From: an uncultured Collinsella sp.
Lineage (GTDB): Bacteria > Actinomycetota > Coriobacteriia > Coriobacteriales > Coriobacteriaceae
Assembly (NCBI GenBank): GCA_900540995.1
Contig: UQHO01000003.1
Span: 1-64,000 of the forward strand
Reading direction: 5' to 3'
DNA: 64,000 nt
The notes under the pieces are model-generated. The model did not search any database and was not told where the DNA came from. It saw only the letters and a list, made by a program, of their open reading frames with translations. The translations under genes were made by a program, and so were the position numbers. Below are positions 47,867 through 56,174 of the stretch, in pieces; position 1 is the stretch's first letter, and each line of letters opens with the position of its first letter.

Positions 47867-47920
47867 TACGTTATAGCTAGCTATATTATACTTTCCTATA
47901 ATATAGCTAGCTATAACGTA
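47867..47920. promoter_or_regulatory. Perfect 24-bp-arm palindrome before the DUF234 ATPase
   Basis: 47867-47890 is an exact reverse complement of 47897-47920, with a six-base centre. Each arm contains TAGCTAGCTA and the inner ends give TATAAT. It lies directly against the ribosome-binding site of the ATPase gene, so it may be an operator, an RNA hairpin, or both. The region is strikingly A/T-rich. Confidence 0.8.
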
Positions 47921-47973
47921 ATTCGACAAGCGGCGCACGCAAAAGGGTCGGTACACCACCGCACGTGGACCGT

Positions 47974-48097
47974 TCCGGAAAATGTATCCCGTTCTGGAGC
48001 CAAAAACTGGGCCGTAGTTTCCGCCAAACATGCCATCCGGAAAGCGTGTCCCGTTCTGAGCGCCAAATCCGGGACGCAGTTTCCACTCCAAACAAAG
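47974..48097. repeat. 62-bp imperfect tandem duplication
   Basis: TCCGGAAA occurs at 47974 and 48036, CCCGTTCTG at 47988 and 48050, and AGTTTCC at 48016 and 48078, all offset by exactly 62 bases. Each unit also has GGAAA and TTTCC at opposite ends. The second unit abuts the xdhD terminator. Confidence 0.8.
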
Positions 48098-48125
48098 GGC
48101 CCCGGCTCGCGATGGAGCCGGGGCC
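48098..48125 (-). terminator. Terminator of xdhD
   Basis: GGCCCCGGCTC pairs perfectly with GAGCCGGGGCC around a six-base loop. On the minus strand CTTTGTTT follows. It starts 70 bases after the xdhD stop. Confidence 0.75.
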
Positions 48126-48194
48126 AAAGGCGCAGCGTATGTAGTTGATGTTGAGCGCGAACAGCTCGTCAGCAATGGCCGTCCGCGCCCTACC

Positions 48195-50972
48195 CTACCC
48201 GCGGTTGCGGACGCGGCTGTAGGGCGTATCCACCATGGGCAGATTTGGACGCAGCTTGCCGTCAAACGCGCGGTAGGCGTTCTGTACGGCGGGCGCCGTG
48301 GGGATCGTTGCGATCTCGCCGATGCCCTTGCCGCCGTATGCCACGGGCAGCAGCTCGTCCTTCTCCACGTAGATGGCGTGGATATCCGGAATCTCGGGCG
48401 CACGGAACAGCCCGAGCGTGCCGTACCTTGCCTGGGGCACGCAGTCCTTGAGCGGCCAGTCCTCGGTAAGCGCATAGCCCATACCCATGAGCACGCCGCC
48501 TTCGATCTGACCCTGGATGGAGATGGGATTGACCACCTTGCCGGAATCGTGCGCAGCATAGACCTCGCTCACGCGGCCGTCATCATCCAGAATGACCACA
48601 TGCGTGGCAAAACCGTAGCAGATGTGGCTCTTGGGGTTGGGAACGTCGGCGCCCAGCTTGTCGGTCGGCTCCAGGTACACGTACCCAAACTCGCAGCCCT
48701 CGAGCGCCTTGATGGCGGCAGCGGGATCTTGAGGATGCATACCCTGGCCGGCGACGAGTTCCTGTGTGTGCAGCTGATAGGCGCGACCGTCGTCGTACTC
48801 GATCTTGACGCCATCACCATGGGCGCTCACAGGAGCATCGGGTGCATGCTTGCCGGCCTCGATGTCAAGCATGGCATCGCGCAGCAGGAAGGCGGCACCG
48901 CGCACGGCCTCGCCGGTCACGACCGTCTGACGCGAGCCAGACGTGGTGCCGGAGTCGGGAGCGTTCTCGGTAGAGCACTCGCCATTGGCGATGCAGCGAA
49001 GCGGCAGGCCGCATGCCTCGGCAACGTCCTGCAAAAAGACCGTGTTGCAACCCTGGCCGATGTCGGACGTGGCGGCATAGACCACGGCCACGCCGTCCTC
49101 GATGCGAATCTTGCAGCGGCCGGCATCGGGCAGGCCAACGCCCACGCCGGCGTTCTTCATGGCGCAGGCGATACCGGCGTGTCCGGGATGCGCATAGTAG
49201 GCATCCTTGACCTCGAGCAGCGTCTCCTTCAGCGCCGTGGAGCAGTCGGCAATCTGGCCGTTGGGCAAAACCTCGCCCGGCTCGATGGCGTTTCGGTAAC
49301 GAATCTCCCACGGATCCAGGCCGACCTTCTCTGCCAGCAGGTCGATCAGGCTCTCGAGCGCAAACTCGGACTGGCAAACGCCAAAGCCTCGGTACGCGCC
49401 GGCGGGCGGGTTGTTGGTGTAGTAACCAAAACCGCGAATGTCGGTGTTCTGGTACTTGTAGGGGCCGACGGCATGCGTGCAGGCGCGCTCGAGCACCGGG
49501 CCGCACAGCGACGCGTAGGCGCCGGTGTCAAAGTTGATCTCGCAGTCCAGACCGGTAAAGTTGCCCTCGGCGTCGCAGCCCAGCGTAAAGGTGCCGTCCA
49601 TGGCGTGGCGCTTGGGATGGAACGCGAGCGACTCGGCACGCGTGAGCTTGCACTTCACAGGACGCTGGAGCTTATAGGCAGCAAGCGCGGCCAGGTGCTG
49701 GATCGAAACGTCCTCCTTGCCGCCAAAACCGCCGCCCACAAGCATGGTCTCGACAACCACACGCTCGGGCTCGTTGTCCCAGCCAAACATGTGGGCGCAC
49801 TCTTTGCGCGTATCGTAGGCACCCTGGTCGGTCGACTGCACCTTGACGCCGTTCTTGTACGGGAAGGCGACGGCGCACTCGGGCTCCAAGAAGGCATGCT
49901 CGGTAAAGGGCGTGGTAAAGCGCTGCGTCACGGTGAACGCGCTCTCCGCTAGCGCCTTGGCGGCGTCGCCGCGCGTCACGTGACGGCTCTGGCACACGTT
50001 GTCCTTGAGTTCCACCGTGTTGCCAAAGGCAAAGAAACTGTCATGCAGGCGCGGGGCGTCGGCAGCCCTAGCTTCGACAATGTTGCGCACGGGCTCCAGC
50101 GGCTCGTAATCAATCTTTACGAGCTTCTTAGCCTTCTCGAGCGTCGCCTCGTCCTCGGCAACCACCAGCACGATGGCGTCACCCACGCAGCGGGTGATAT
50201 CGCCCTGGGCGATCATGACATCCCAGTCCTGGATAAGGTGGCCGACCTGGTTGACCGGCACGTCCTCGGCGCGCAGGATGCCCACCACACCGGGCAGGGC
50301 CTCGGCCTTGGAGGTATCAATGGAGAGCACGCGGGCGCGCGGATACTTGGAGCGCACGGCGCTAGCATAGGTCAGGCCCGGCTGATCGAGCTCGTCGATG
50401 TCGTCGGGATACTTGCCCTCGCCGAGCACCTTCTTGCGCACGTCGATGCGGAAGGCGCGCTTGCCCACACCGTAGTCGTCGCCGCGCTCCAGGTCCTCGT
50501 CGATCTGCTTTTCGCCGCGGAGCACCGCAGCTGCCAGCGAAATGCCCTCGATGATCTTCTTGTAGCCGGTGCAGCGGCAGACGTTACCGCGAATGGCGTA
50601 CTTGATCTGCTCCTCGGTGGGCTCGGGGTCCTCGGCGATGAGCGCCGCGCCCGCCATGACCATGCCGGGGATGCAAAAACCGCACTGCACGGCGCCCACG
50701 GCGCCAAAGGCGTACACAAAGGCCTCGCGCACGTCCTCGGGCAGGCCCTCGACGGTCACGATATTACGGCCGGCGGCAAGAGCGGTGGTCAGCACGCACG
50801 CCTTGACGGCCGCGCCGTCCACATGGATGGTGCAGGTACCGCAGGCGCCCTCGGAGCAGCCGTCCTTAGCGGAATGGATATGCAGGTCGTCGCGCAAGTA
50901 GCGGAGCAGCGGCTTGTTCTGAGTCGTCGTGCGCTCGACGCCGTTAACGGTAAAAGTGAATTCCTGTGCCAT
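48195..50972 (-). CDS. xdhD: Selenium-dependent xanthine dehydrogenase, fused iron-sulfur and molybdenum subunits
   Basis: A 925-residue purine hydroxylase. Residues 1-160 carry two [2Fe-2S] clusters: C39, C44, C47, C59, then C97, C100, C132, C134. Residues about 175-925 are the molybdopterin-binding domains with GGGFGGKE, GAYRGFG, and the catalytic glutamate near residue 885 in GGKGIGEI. No FAD-binding subunit is fused or adjacent. It hydroxylates purines such as xanthine, or runs in reverse on uric acid. The selenium link is inferred from yqeB, yqeC, ygfK and ssnA. AAGGGA precedes the ATG. Last gene of the permease-side transcript. Confidence 0.92.
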   Translation of the reverse strand: MAQEFTFTVNGVERTTTQNKPLLRYLRDDLHIHSAKDGCSEGACGTCTIHVDGAAVKACVLTTALAAGRNIVTVEGLPEDVREAFVYAFGAVGAVQCGFCIPGMVMAGAALIAEDPEPTEEQIKYAIRGNVCRCTGYKKIIEGISLAAAVLRGEKQIDEDLERGDDYGVGKRAFRIDVRKKVLGEGKYPDDIDELDQPGLTYASAVRSKYPRARVLSIDTSKAEALPGVVGILRAEDVPVNQVGHLIQDWDVMIAQGDITRCVGDAIVLVVAEDEATLEKAKKLVKIDYEPLEPVRNIVEARAADAPRLHDSFFAFGNTVELKDNVCQSRHVTRGDAAKALAESAFTVTQRFTTPFTEHAFLEPECAVAFPYKNGVKVQSTDQGAYDTRKECAHMFGWDNEPERVVVETMLVGGGFGGKEDVSIQHLAALAAYKLQRPVKCKLTRAESLAFHPKRHAMDGTFTLGCDAEGNFTGLDCEINFDTGAYASLCGPVLERACTHAVGPYKYQNTDIRGFGYYTNNPPAGAYRGFGVCQSEFALESLIDLLAEKVGLDPWEIRYRNAIEPGEVLPNGQIADCSTALKETLLEVKDAYYAHPGHAGIACAMKNAGVGVGLPDAGRCKIRIEDGVAVVYAATSDIGQGCNTVFLQDVAEACGLPLRCIANGECSTENAPDSGTTSGSRQTVVTGEAVRGAAFLLRDAMLDIEAGKHAPDAPVSAHGDGVKIEYDDGRAYQLHTQELVAGQGMHPQDPAAAIKALEGCEFGYVYLEPTDKLGADVPNPKSHICYGFATHVVILDDDGRVSEVYAAHDSGKVVNPISIQGQIEGGVLMGMGYALTEDWPLKDCVPQARYGTLGLFRAPEIPDIHAIYVEKDELLPVAYGGKGIGEIATIPTAPAVQNAYRAFDGKLRPNLPMVDTPYSRVRNRG

Positions 50973-50984
50973 GGTGATTCCCTT

Positions 50985-51464
50985 CTACACGCCGGCGGCG
51001 ATGCCGGTGCGGTCGTGGATGGCGCCATGCGGGCAGACGACGGCGCACATGCCGCACGACAGGCAGTCCGCGCCGTCGATATGGGCGCAGTTGTCCTCGA
51101 TGCGGATAGCGCTGGCAGGGCACTTTTTGGCGCACATGCCGCAACCGATGCAGCTCGTGTCGCAGATCTTGCGCGCAATGGCGCCCTTGTCGGTGTTGTT
51201 GCAGCGCACCAGGATGTTCTGGTAGCCGGGAACGAAGGCAATCACGCGCTGTGGACACGCCATGCCGCACAGGCCACAGCCCGTGCACTTAGAGCGATCC
51301 ACGCGGGCGATGCCATCGACCAGCGCAATGGCACCGTGGGGGCAGGCCGTGACGCAGGCGCCACAGCCAATGCAGCCTTCGCTGCAGCGGGCGTCGCCGC
51401 CTGCGGAGGCGCAACCGCTTCCGCAGGCAACGTAGGCCACGTTATGTTGAATGGATTTGGCCAT
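50985..51464 (-). CDS. Polyferredoxin-type 4Fe-4S protein
   Basis: A 159-residue ferredoxin. Four cysteine motifs of the CxxCxxCxxxC type bind up to four [4Fe-4S] clusters: CIGCGACVTACP, CTGCGLCGMACP, CIGCGMCAKKCP and CLSCGMCAVVCP. A further cysteine group at the N-terminus (CGSGC, C) may help. It lies between ygfK and xdhD with 11-12 base gaps, so it probably carries electrons between them. The Shine-Dalgarno is weak, suggesting coupling to ygfK. E. coli has a ygfS/ygfT-type ferredoxin in the comparable locus. Confidence 0.9.
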   Translation of the reverse strand: MAKSIQHNVAYVACGSGCASAGGDARCSEGCIGCGACVTACPHGAIALVDGIARVDRSKCTGCGLCGMACPQRVIAFVPGYQNILVRCNNTDKGAIARKICDTSCIGCGMCAKKCPASAIRIEDNCAHIDGADCLSCGMCAVVCPHGAIHDRTGIAAGV

Positions 51465-51475
51465 AAGAGACTCGC

Positions 51476-54475
51476 CTATTTCTTAAGGAGATAAGGATAG
51501 CTGTCGCGCACGGCCTTGATGGTCAGGCGGACGGCCTCGGGCAGACCGGTGTTGACGGCATCGACCGAGACGGTGCGGACCGTGCCGGCGACGCGGACTT
51601 TAAAGTGGTCCTCGTCCACAGCCAGGAAGCCCTCGTTCTCGGAGTTCTCCATGTCCTGCTCGCTCCAGAACAGGGTGAGCTTGTCCTTGTAGGGACGACC
51701 CTCCTGGTAGGGGCAGAATACGGCGCAGTTGCCGCACTCGTTGCACATGCCATCGACGTGGACGACCTGATGTTTGGCCAGGCCCGGCACCTTAATTGCC
51801 ACGTTGGCGCGGTTGGGGCACACGTCGCAGCAGACCTCGCACACCGAGCCGCAGCCCAGGCAGCGGGTCTTGGTGCAGTTGCGCTTGTCACGGCACAGCG
51901 ACCCCTTGCGCTCGTAGCAGGTGTCCTCGCGGCCGGCCTGCTCGTTGCAGTCGACGTACTTGTTAAAGTCCACGCCGGCGATGGCACGGGCGACCTCGGC
52001 GGCGTCGGCGATAGCCTCGACCACGGTGGCCGGACCGCGACGGCAATCGCCTGCAGCCCAAACGCCCTCGACGCCGGTGGAGGTGGCGGCAAGGCGGCCG
52101 CGACGGTCGTGCTCGACGCCCGCGGCATCGTACAGGCTGGCATCGATGCCCTCGCCCACGGCGCAGATCACCGTGGTGGCGGAAAGCTCGACGGTCTCGC
52201 CCGTGGCGACGGGGCTGCGACGGCCGCTTGCATCCGGCTCGCCAAGCTCCATGACGTCGCAGGTCAGCACGGCGCCGTTAAGCGCCTTGGGGGCCAGCAG
52301 CTCGCAGAACTCAACGCCGTCGGCAAGAGCAAGATCGAGCTCTTCCTCGTCAGCGGGCATCTGCTTCTTGGTGCGGCGATACACCAGGCGCACGTTCTTC
52401 ACGCCAGCAAGGCGCTTGGCCACGCGGGCCGCGTCCATGGCGGTGTTGCCGGCGCCAATGACCACGACGTCCTCGCCCAGCTCGAGCTTCTCGCCCTTCT
52501 TGGCGGCCTCGAGGAACTCCAGCACGTCGAGCTCGGCACCCTCGCCCAAGCCCGCAGAGCCGGGCATCCAGGCACCAGTGGCCACGACTACGTCGGTAAA
52601 GCCCTGGGCCTTGAGCTCGTCAATGGACTCCACGCGGGCGTTGAGCTGCACCTTGGCGCCAAAGGCCAGACAGAGCTCGGCATCGTGGGAGATATCGTCG
52701 CTCGCGATACGGAACTCGGGGATCACGTGACGGACCACGCCGCCGAGAGAGTCGCGGGCCTCGAAGATAGTGACGGGCACGCCGGCGCGCGTCAGGAAGA
52801 ACGCCGTCGCCAGACCGGCCGGGCCGCCGCCGATAACGGCAACGTTGCGCTCGGCGTCGTTGGCAATGGCCTGGGCGCGCAGCTTGGGCAGCACGGCGGT
52901 CATGGCCTCGCGGGCGGCCTTGAGCTTGCTGGCGCGGATCTGGGCGCCCTCGGGCTCGTAGAACGCACGCTCGCAGGCACGGCCGCAGGGATGCGGGCAG
53001 ATGGTACCGGTGATGAACGGCAGGGCGTTGCGCTCGATGATGATGTTGAGTGCGTCCTCGTAGCGGCCCTCGTCAACAGCCGCCAGATAGGCGGGAATAT
53101 CCTGCTGGATGGGGCAGCTCGTGCGGCACGGCGTGGTAAAGCAGTCGGAAAGCGGGCTCTTGCCGGCGACCTTGCGGTCGGGCAGCGGGCGCAGCGGCTT
53201 CTTGTAGAGCGGGTTGGTGAGCGAGTCGGTCTGGATCGCAGTCACGGCCTCGAGAGAGACGCCCGCGAACGGCTTGCCATCCAGGTCGGTAAACTCGCCA
53301 GCCATCTGGCTAAAGCGCTCGTAGCCACCAGGCTTGAGTACGTCGGTCGCCAGGGTGACGGGCCAAATGCCGGCATCGTACAGGGCGCGGATGTTGTAGA
53401 CCGTAGCACCGCCAGAGTAGCTAATGCGCAGCTTGCCATCGAACTGCTCGGTAATGCGACGGGCGGCCTCGATGGTCAGCGAGAACAGCGAACGGCCGGA
53501 CATGTACATCTCGGTGGAGGGCAGCTCGTTCCTCGTCACGTCGACGGGGAACGTGTTGGTCAGCTTGACGCCAAACTCCAGGCCGCGCTCGGCACACAGG
53601 GCAATCAGACGCTCAAACATGGGCACAGCGTCGACCCACTGCAGATCCTCGCGGAAGTGCGTGTCATCGAAGACGATGTAGTCGAAGCCCAGCTCGTTGA
53701 GGCGCTGGCGAGCAAACTCATAGCCCAGCAGCGTGGGGTTGCACTTGATGTAGGTGTTGAGACCCTTCTCGGTAATCAGATAGGTCGCGATGCGCTCGAT
53801 CTCCGCCGGCGGGCAGCCATGCAGCGTGGACTCGGTAATGGAGTTGGAGACGCGCGCCGGGATGGACTCGACAAACGCGGCATCGACATTCTCAAACTTG
53901 TCCAGGTTAGCGAGCGCCCACGTGCGGCACTCGTTCCAAACCTCGGAGCCGCTGGCGTCCTTCATGCCCTCAATGTACGCATCGACCTTGGGGCTCTTGA
54001 TGCCCTCGAGGTCATAACCCACGGACATGTTGAAGACAAAACCATCCGGGCTGCCCAGGCCGTACTCGCGAGCGATCAGGTGGCAGGCAAACCATGCCTT
54101 CACGTACTCGGCAAAGGCCTGCGGAACCTCGAGCTCGGTCGACCACTCGCAGTTGTAGCACTCGTCCTGCGCCACGATGCAGGGCTTGTTCACACACTTG
54201 GAGAGCTCCTCGCCGTCCATAACCTGAACGGTCTTGAGCTCAAAGAAGCGGGAACCGGCCACGTAGGATGCCACGATGTTCTGGGCCAGCTGCGTATTGG
54301 GACCGGCGGCCGGGCCAAACGGAGTCTCGATGCGCTCGTCAAAAATGGGAAGCGCGCCCTCCTGGTTGGTCGTGACCATCTTGCGCACGCCAAAGACGGC
54401 GCCCTGAGTCTTGTGCTCCTCGATGATCCAGTTCATCAGCTGCGAAAACGGGATCGGCCTCATGATGTCGCTCAT
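51476..54475 (-). CDS. ygfK: YgfK: FAD/iron-sulfur oxidoreductase of the purine locus
   Basis: A 999-residue multidomain protein. Residues about 1-440 form a dihydroorotate-dehydrogenase-like barrel (IETPFGPAAGPNTQLAQNIV). At 445-520 there are cysteine motifs (CFTTPCRTSCP, CPHPCGRAC). A GltD-like FAD/NAD(P) module has VIGGGPAG at about 548 and VIGAGNTAMD at about 670. The C-terminus adds cysteine clusters (CLGCGSVCEVCCDVCPN, CNECGNCAVFCP). E. coli calls this a putative selenate reductase subunit, but the context here points to NAD(P)H- or ferredoxin-linked electron transfer for XdhD or ring reduction. GAGGAG precedes the ATG at 54475; the frame runs 41 codons further. Confidence 0.93.
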   Translation of the reverse strand: MSDIMRPIPFSQLMNWIIEEHKTQGAVFGVRKMVTTNQEGALPIFDERIETPFGPAAGPNTQLAQNIVASYVAGSRFFELKTVQVMDGEELSKCVNKPCIVAQDECYNCEWSTELEVPQAFAEYVKAWFACHLIAREYGLGSPDGFVFNMSVGYDLEGIKSPKVDAYIEGMKDASGSEVWNECRTWALANLDKFENVDAAFVESIPARVSNSITESTLHGCPPAEIERIATYLITEKGLNTYIKCNPTLLGYEFARQRLNELGFDYIVFDDTHFREDLQWVDAVPMFERLIALCAERGLEFGVKLTNTFPVDVTRNELPSTEMYMSGRSLFSLTIEAARRITEQFDGKLRISYSGGATVYNIRALYDAGIWPVTLATDVLKPGGYERFSQMAGEFTDLDGKPFAGVSLEAVTAIQTDSLTNPLYKKPLRPLPDRKVAGKSPLSDCFTTPCRTSCPIQQDIPAYLAAVDEGRYEDALNIIIERNALPFITGTICPHPCGRACERAFYEPEGAQIRASKLKAAREAMTAVLPKLRAQAIANDAERNVAVIGGGPAGLATAFFLTRAGVPVTIFEARDSLGGVVRHVIPEFRIASDDISHDAELCLAFGAKVQLNARVESIDELKAQGFTDVVVATGAWMPGSAGLGEGAELDVLEFLEAAKKGEKLELGEDVVVIGAGNTAMDAARVAKRLAGVKNVRLVYRRTKKQMPADEEELDLALADGVEFCELLAPKALNGAVLTCDVMELGEPDASGRRSPVATGETVELSATTVICAVGEGIDASLYDAAGVEHDRRGRLAATSTGVEGVWAAGDCRRGPATVVEAIADAAEVARAIAGVDFNKYVDCNEQAGREDTCYERKGSLCRDKRNCTKTRCLGCGSVCEVCCDVCPNRANVAIKVPGLAKHQVVHVDGMCNECGNCAVFCPYQEGRPYKDKLTLFWSEQDMENSENEGFLAVDEDHFKVRVAGTVRTVSVDAVNTGLPEAVRLTIKAVRDSYPYLLKK

Positions 54476-54573
54476 AATGAGCTCCTCTCTGTAACGCCCG
54501 GCGAGACCGCGCGACGGGCGCAAATACGGTGTAGCGCTAGCACAGCGCCGGCGACCCCGCGGAGGCCGCCTAT

Positions 54574-54609
54574 ACGCGCGTCGAACGCGGCGAAACATCC
54601 GACGCGCGT
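54574..54609. promoter_or_regulatory. 10-bp inverted repeat between ssnA and ygfK
   Basis: ACGCGCGTCG and CGACGCGCGT pair perfectly across 16 bases, starting 15 bases after the ssnA stop. No T-run follows in the ygfK direction. It is probably an RNA stability or partial-termination hairpin. Confidence 0.5.
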
Positions 54610-54623
54610 GAATCTACTTGTAA

Positions 54624-55979
54624 TTAGTAGGTGCGTTCGTTGAGCGTGCTCCAGAGCTTCTTGGACTCAGCCATGGTCCACGCGTTGATCTTGTCCTCAT
54701 CAATGCCAACGAACTCGCGATCCTTGTACAGGACGCGGCCGTTGATGATGGTGGTGCGGCAGTTTTTGCCCATCATGCCAAAGAGCATGTGGCCGTCGAT
54801 GTTCTCCTCGCTCAGCGGCGTAAAGGGCTTGTAGTCCATGACGATGACGTCGGCGGCAGCGCCGGCCTCGAGCACACCGAGCTTGCGATCGAAGTACTTG
54901 CTGGCCATCTTGGCGTTGTTCTCGAACAGCATCGTCATTGCCTCGCACCAGCCCACGTTGGGCATAGCGGCGTTGTGACGCTGAATGATCAGGAAGACCT
55001 TGAGGCTCTCGAGCATATCGTGGGTGTAGGCATCGGTGCCCATGCACACGGGGATGCCGCGGCGGAAGAACTCGAGCACGGGGGCGCAGCCTACGGCGTT
55101 GCCCATATTGGATTCTGGGTTGTTGACGAGCCAGGTGCCGGACTCCTTGACGATATCCATCTCGGCAGGCGTCACGTGGATGCAGTGGCCGAGCATGGTG
55201 TCGGGACCCAGCAGGTTGTGCTGCAGCAGGCGCTCGACGGGGCTGATACCACCGCGGTTGAGGCGGGAATCCCACACGTCGTTCATGCCCTCGCACACAT
55301 GGATGTGGAAGCCGGTCAGGCCGTTGTTGGCCTCGGCCATCTTATCCATGGTCTCGTCCGAAAGTGTAAAGGTGGCATGTCCGCCAAACATGGCAGCGAT
55401 CATGTGGTTGTCGTTGTCGCGACGCTCCTTGGCGGCCCACTGGGCAAATTCGGCGTTCTCGGCAATGGCCTGGTCGCATTTTTCCTGGCCGCGGCGATCG
55501 GAGACCTCGTAGCACAGGCACGAACGCATGCCCAGCTCCTGAGCTGCATCCTTAATGGTAAAGAGGCTTCCCGGGATCTCGCAGAAGCTCGCGTGGTGGT
55601 CGAAGATCGTGGTGACACCATCGCGAATGGAGTCCAGAATCGTGGCATAGGCGCTTGCCTTGGTGCCGTCGAGTGTCAGATTGTCGTCGATCTTCCACCA
55701 CTGCTGCTCAAGATTCTCCAGGAAGTTGGTGGGGTTGCAGCCCTTAATGGCAAGGCCGCGGGCCAGACCCGAGTAGATGTGGGTGTGGCAGTTGATGAGT
55801 CCGGGCATGATGAGGTTGCCCTGGGCATCGACGTACTCGGCATCCGGGTACTTGGCCTTGAGCTCGCACTCGGGACCTACTTCGACGATCGTATCTCCGT
55901 CAATGGCGACCGCACCGTTTGGAATGAACGGGGCCTGAGCATTGCGGGTAAAGACGGAACCGTTAGCGACCAGAAGCAT
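54624..55979 (-). CDS. ssnA: SsnA-type aminohydrolase
   Basis: A 451-residue amidohydrolase of the chlorohydrolase/guanine-deaminase superfamily. Metal ligands H65 and H67 in LINCHTHIYSGLARG, a second histidine group in GFHIHVCEG and LGHCIHV, and D in MGTDAYTHDM. SsnA is found with selenium-dependent hydroxylases and probably deaminates or hydrolyses a purine-derived ring. AAGGGAG five bases before the ATG at 55979 sets the start; the frame has an upstream ATG at 55997. Lies between permease and ygfK on one strand. Confidence 0.92.
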   Translation of the reverse strand: MLLVANGSVFTRNAQAPFIPNGAVAIDGDTIVEVGPECELKAKYPDAEYVDAQGNLIMPGLINCHTHIYSGLARGLAIKGCNPTNFLENLEQQWWKIDDNLTLDGTKASAYATILDSIRDGVTTIFDHHASFCEIPGSLFTIKDAAQELGMRSCLCYEVSDRRGQEKCDQAIAENAEFAQWAAKERRDNDNHMIAAMFGGHATFTLSDETMDKMAEANNGLTGFHIHVCEGMNDVWDSRLNRGGISPVERLLQHNLLGPDTMLGHCIHVTPAEMDIVKESGTWLVNNPESNMGNAVGCAPVLEFFRRGIPVCMGTDAYTHDMLESLKVFLIIQRHNAAMPNVGWCEAMTMLFENNAKMASKYFDRKLGVLEAGAAADVIVMDYKPFTPLSEENIDGHMLFGMMGKNCRTTIINGRVLYKDREFVGIDEDKINAWTMAESKKLWSTLNERTY

Positions 55980-56174
55980 AAATGCTCCCTTCAACATCAG
56001 GGGCGGGGTTTGACACCTCTGACATGGCGGAGTGCGAAGCGCCGGCCTACACCGGAAACGGGCCCTCTCCCGTCAACGCTTCACCAAAGGGACAAACCCT
56101 TTGAAGTGCGGCTTGGCACCGCATGACGTCGGCGGACGAGGCGATGCGCCCGCCGACGAATAGCACCGAATTGG

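Larger units (their letters stand above)
47851..48194. other. Intergenic region (344 bp) rich in repeats
   Basis: No gene is seen. It contains a perfect palindrome (47867-47920), a 62-bp tandem duplication (47974-48097), a terminator (48098-48125) and the 3' leader of xdhD. An antisense frame across the palindrome and repeats has no ribosome-binding site. Confidence 0.7.

Noticed and set aside
47786..48559. A 257-codon minus-strand frame spanning the palindrome and the 62-bp repeats
   Set aside because: It overlaps xdhD in another frame and reads through repeat DNA; there is no ribosome-binding site.
48195..50972. Selenocysteine codon in XdhD
   Set aside because: The frame has no in-frame TGA, and no SECIS-like hairpin was sought further; selenium is inferred as a cofactor only.
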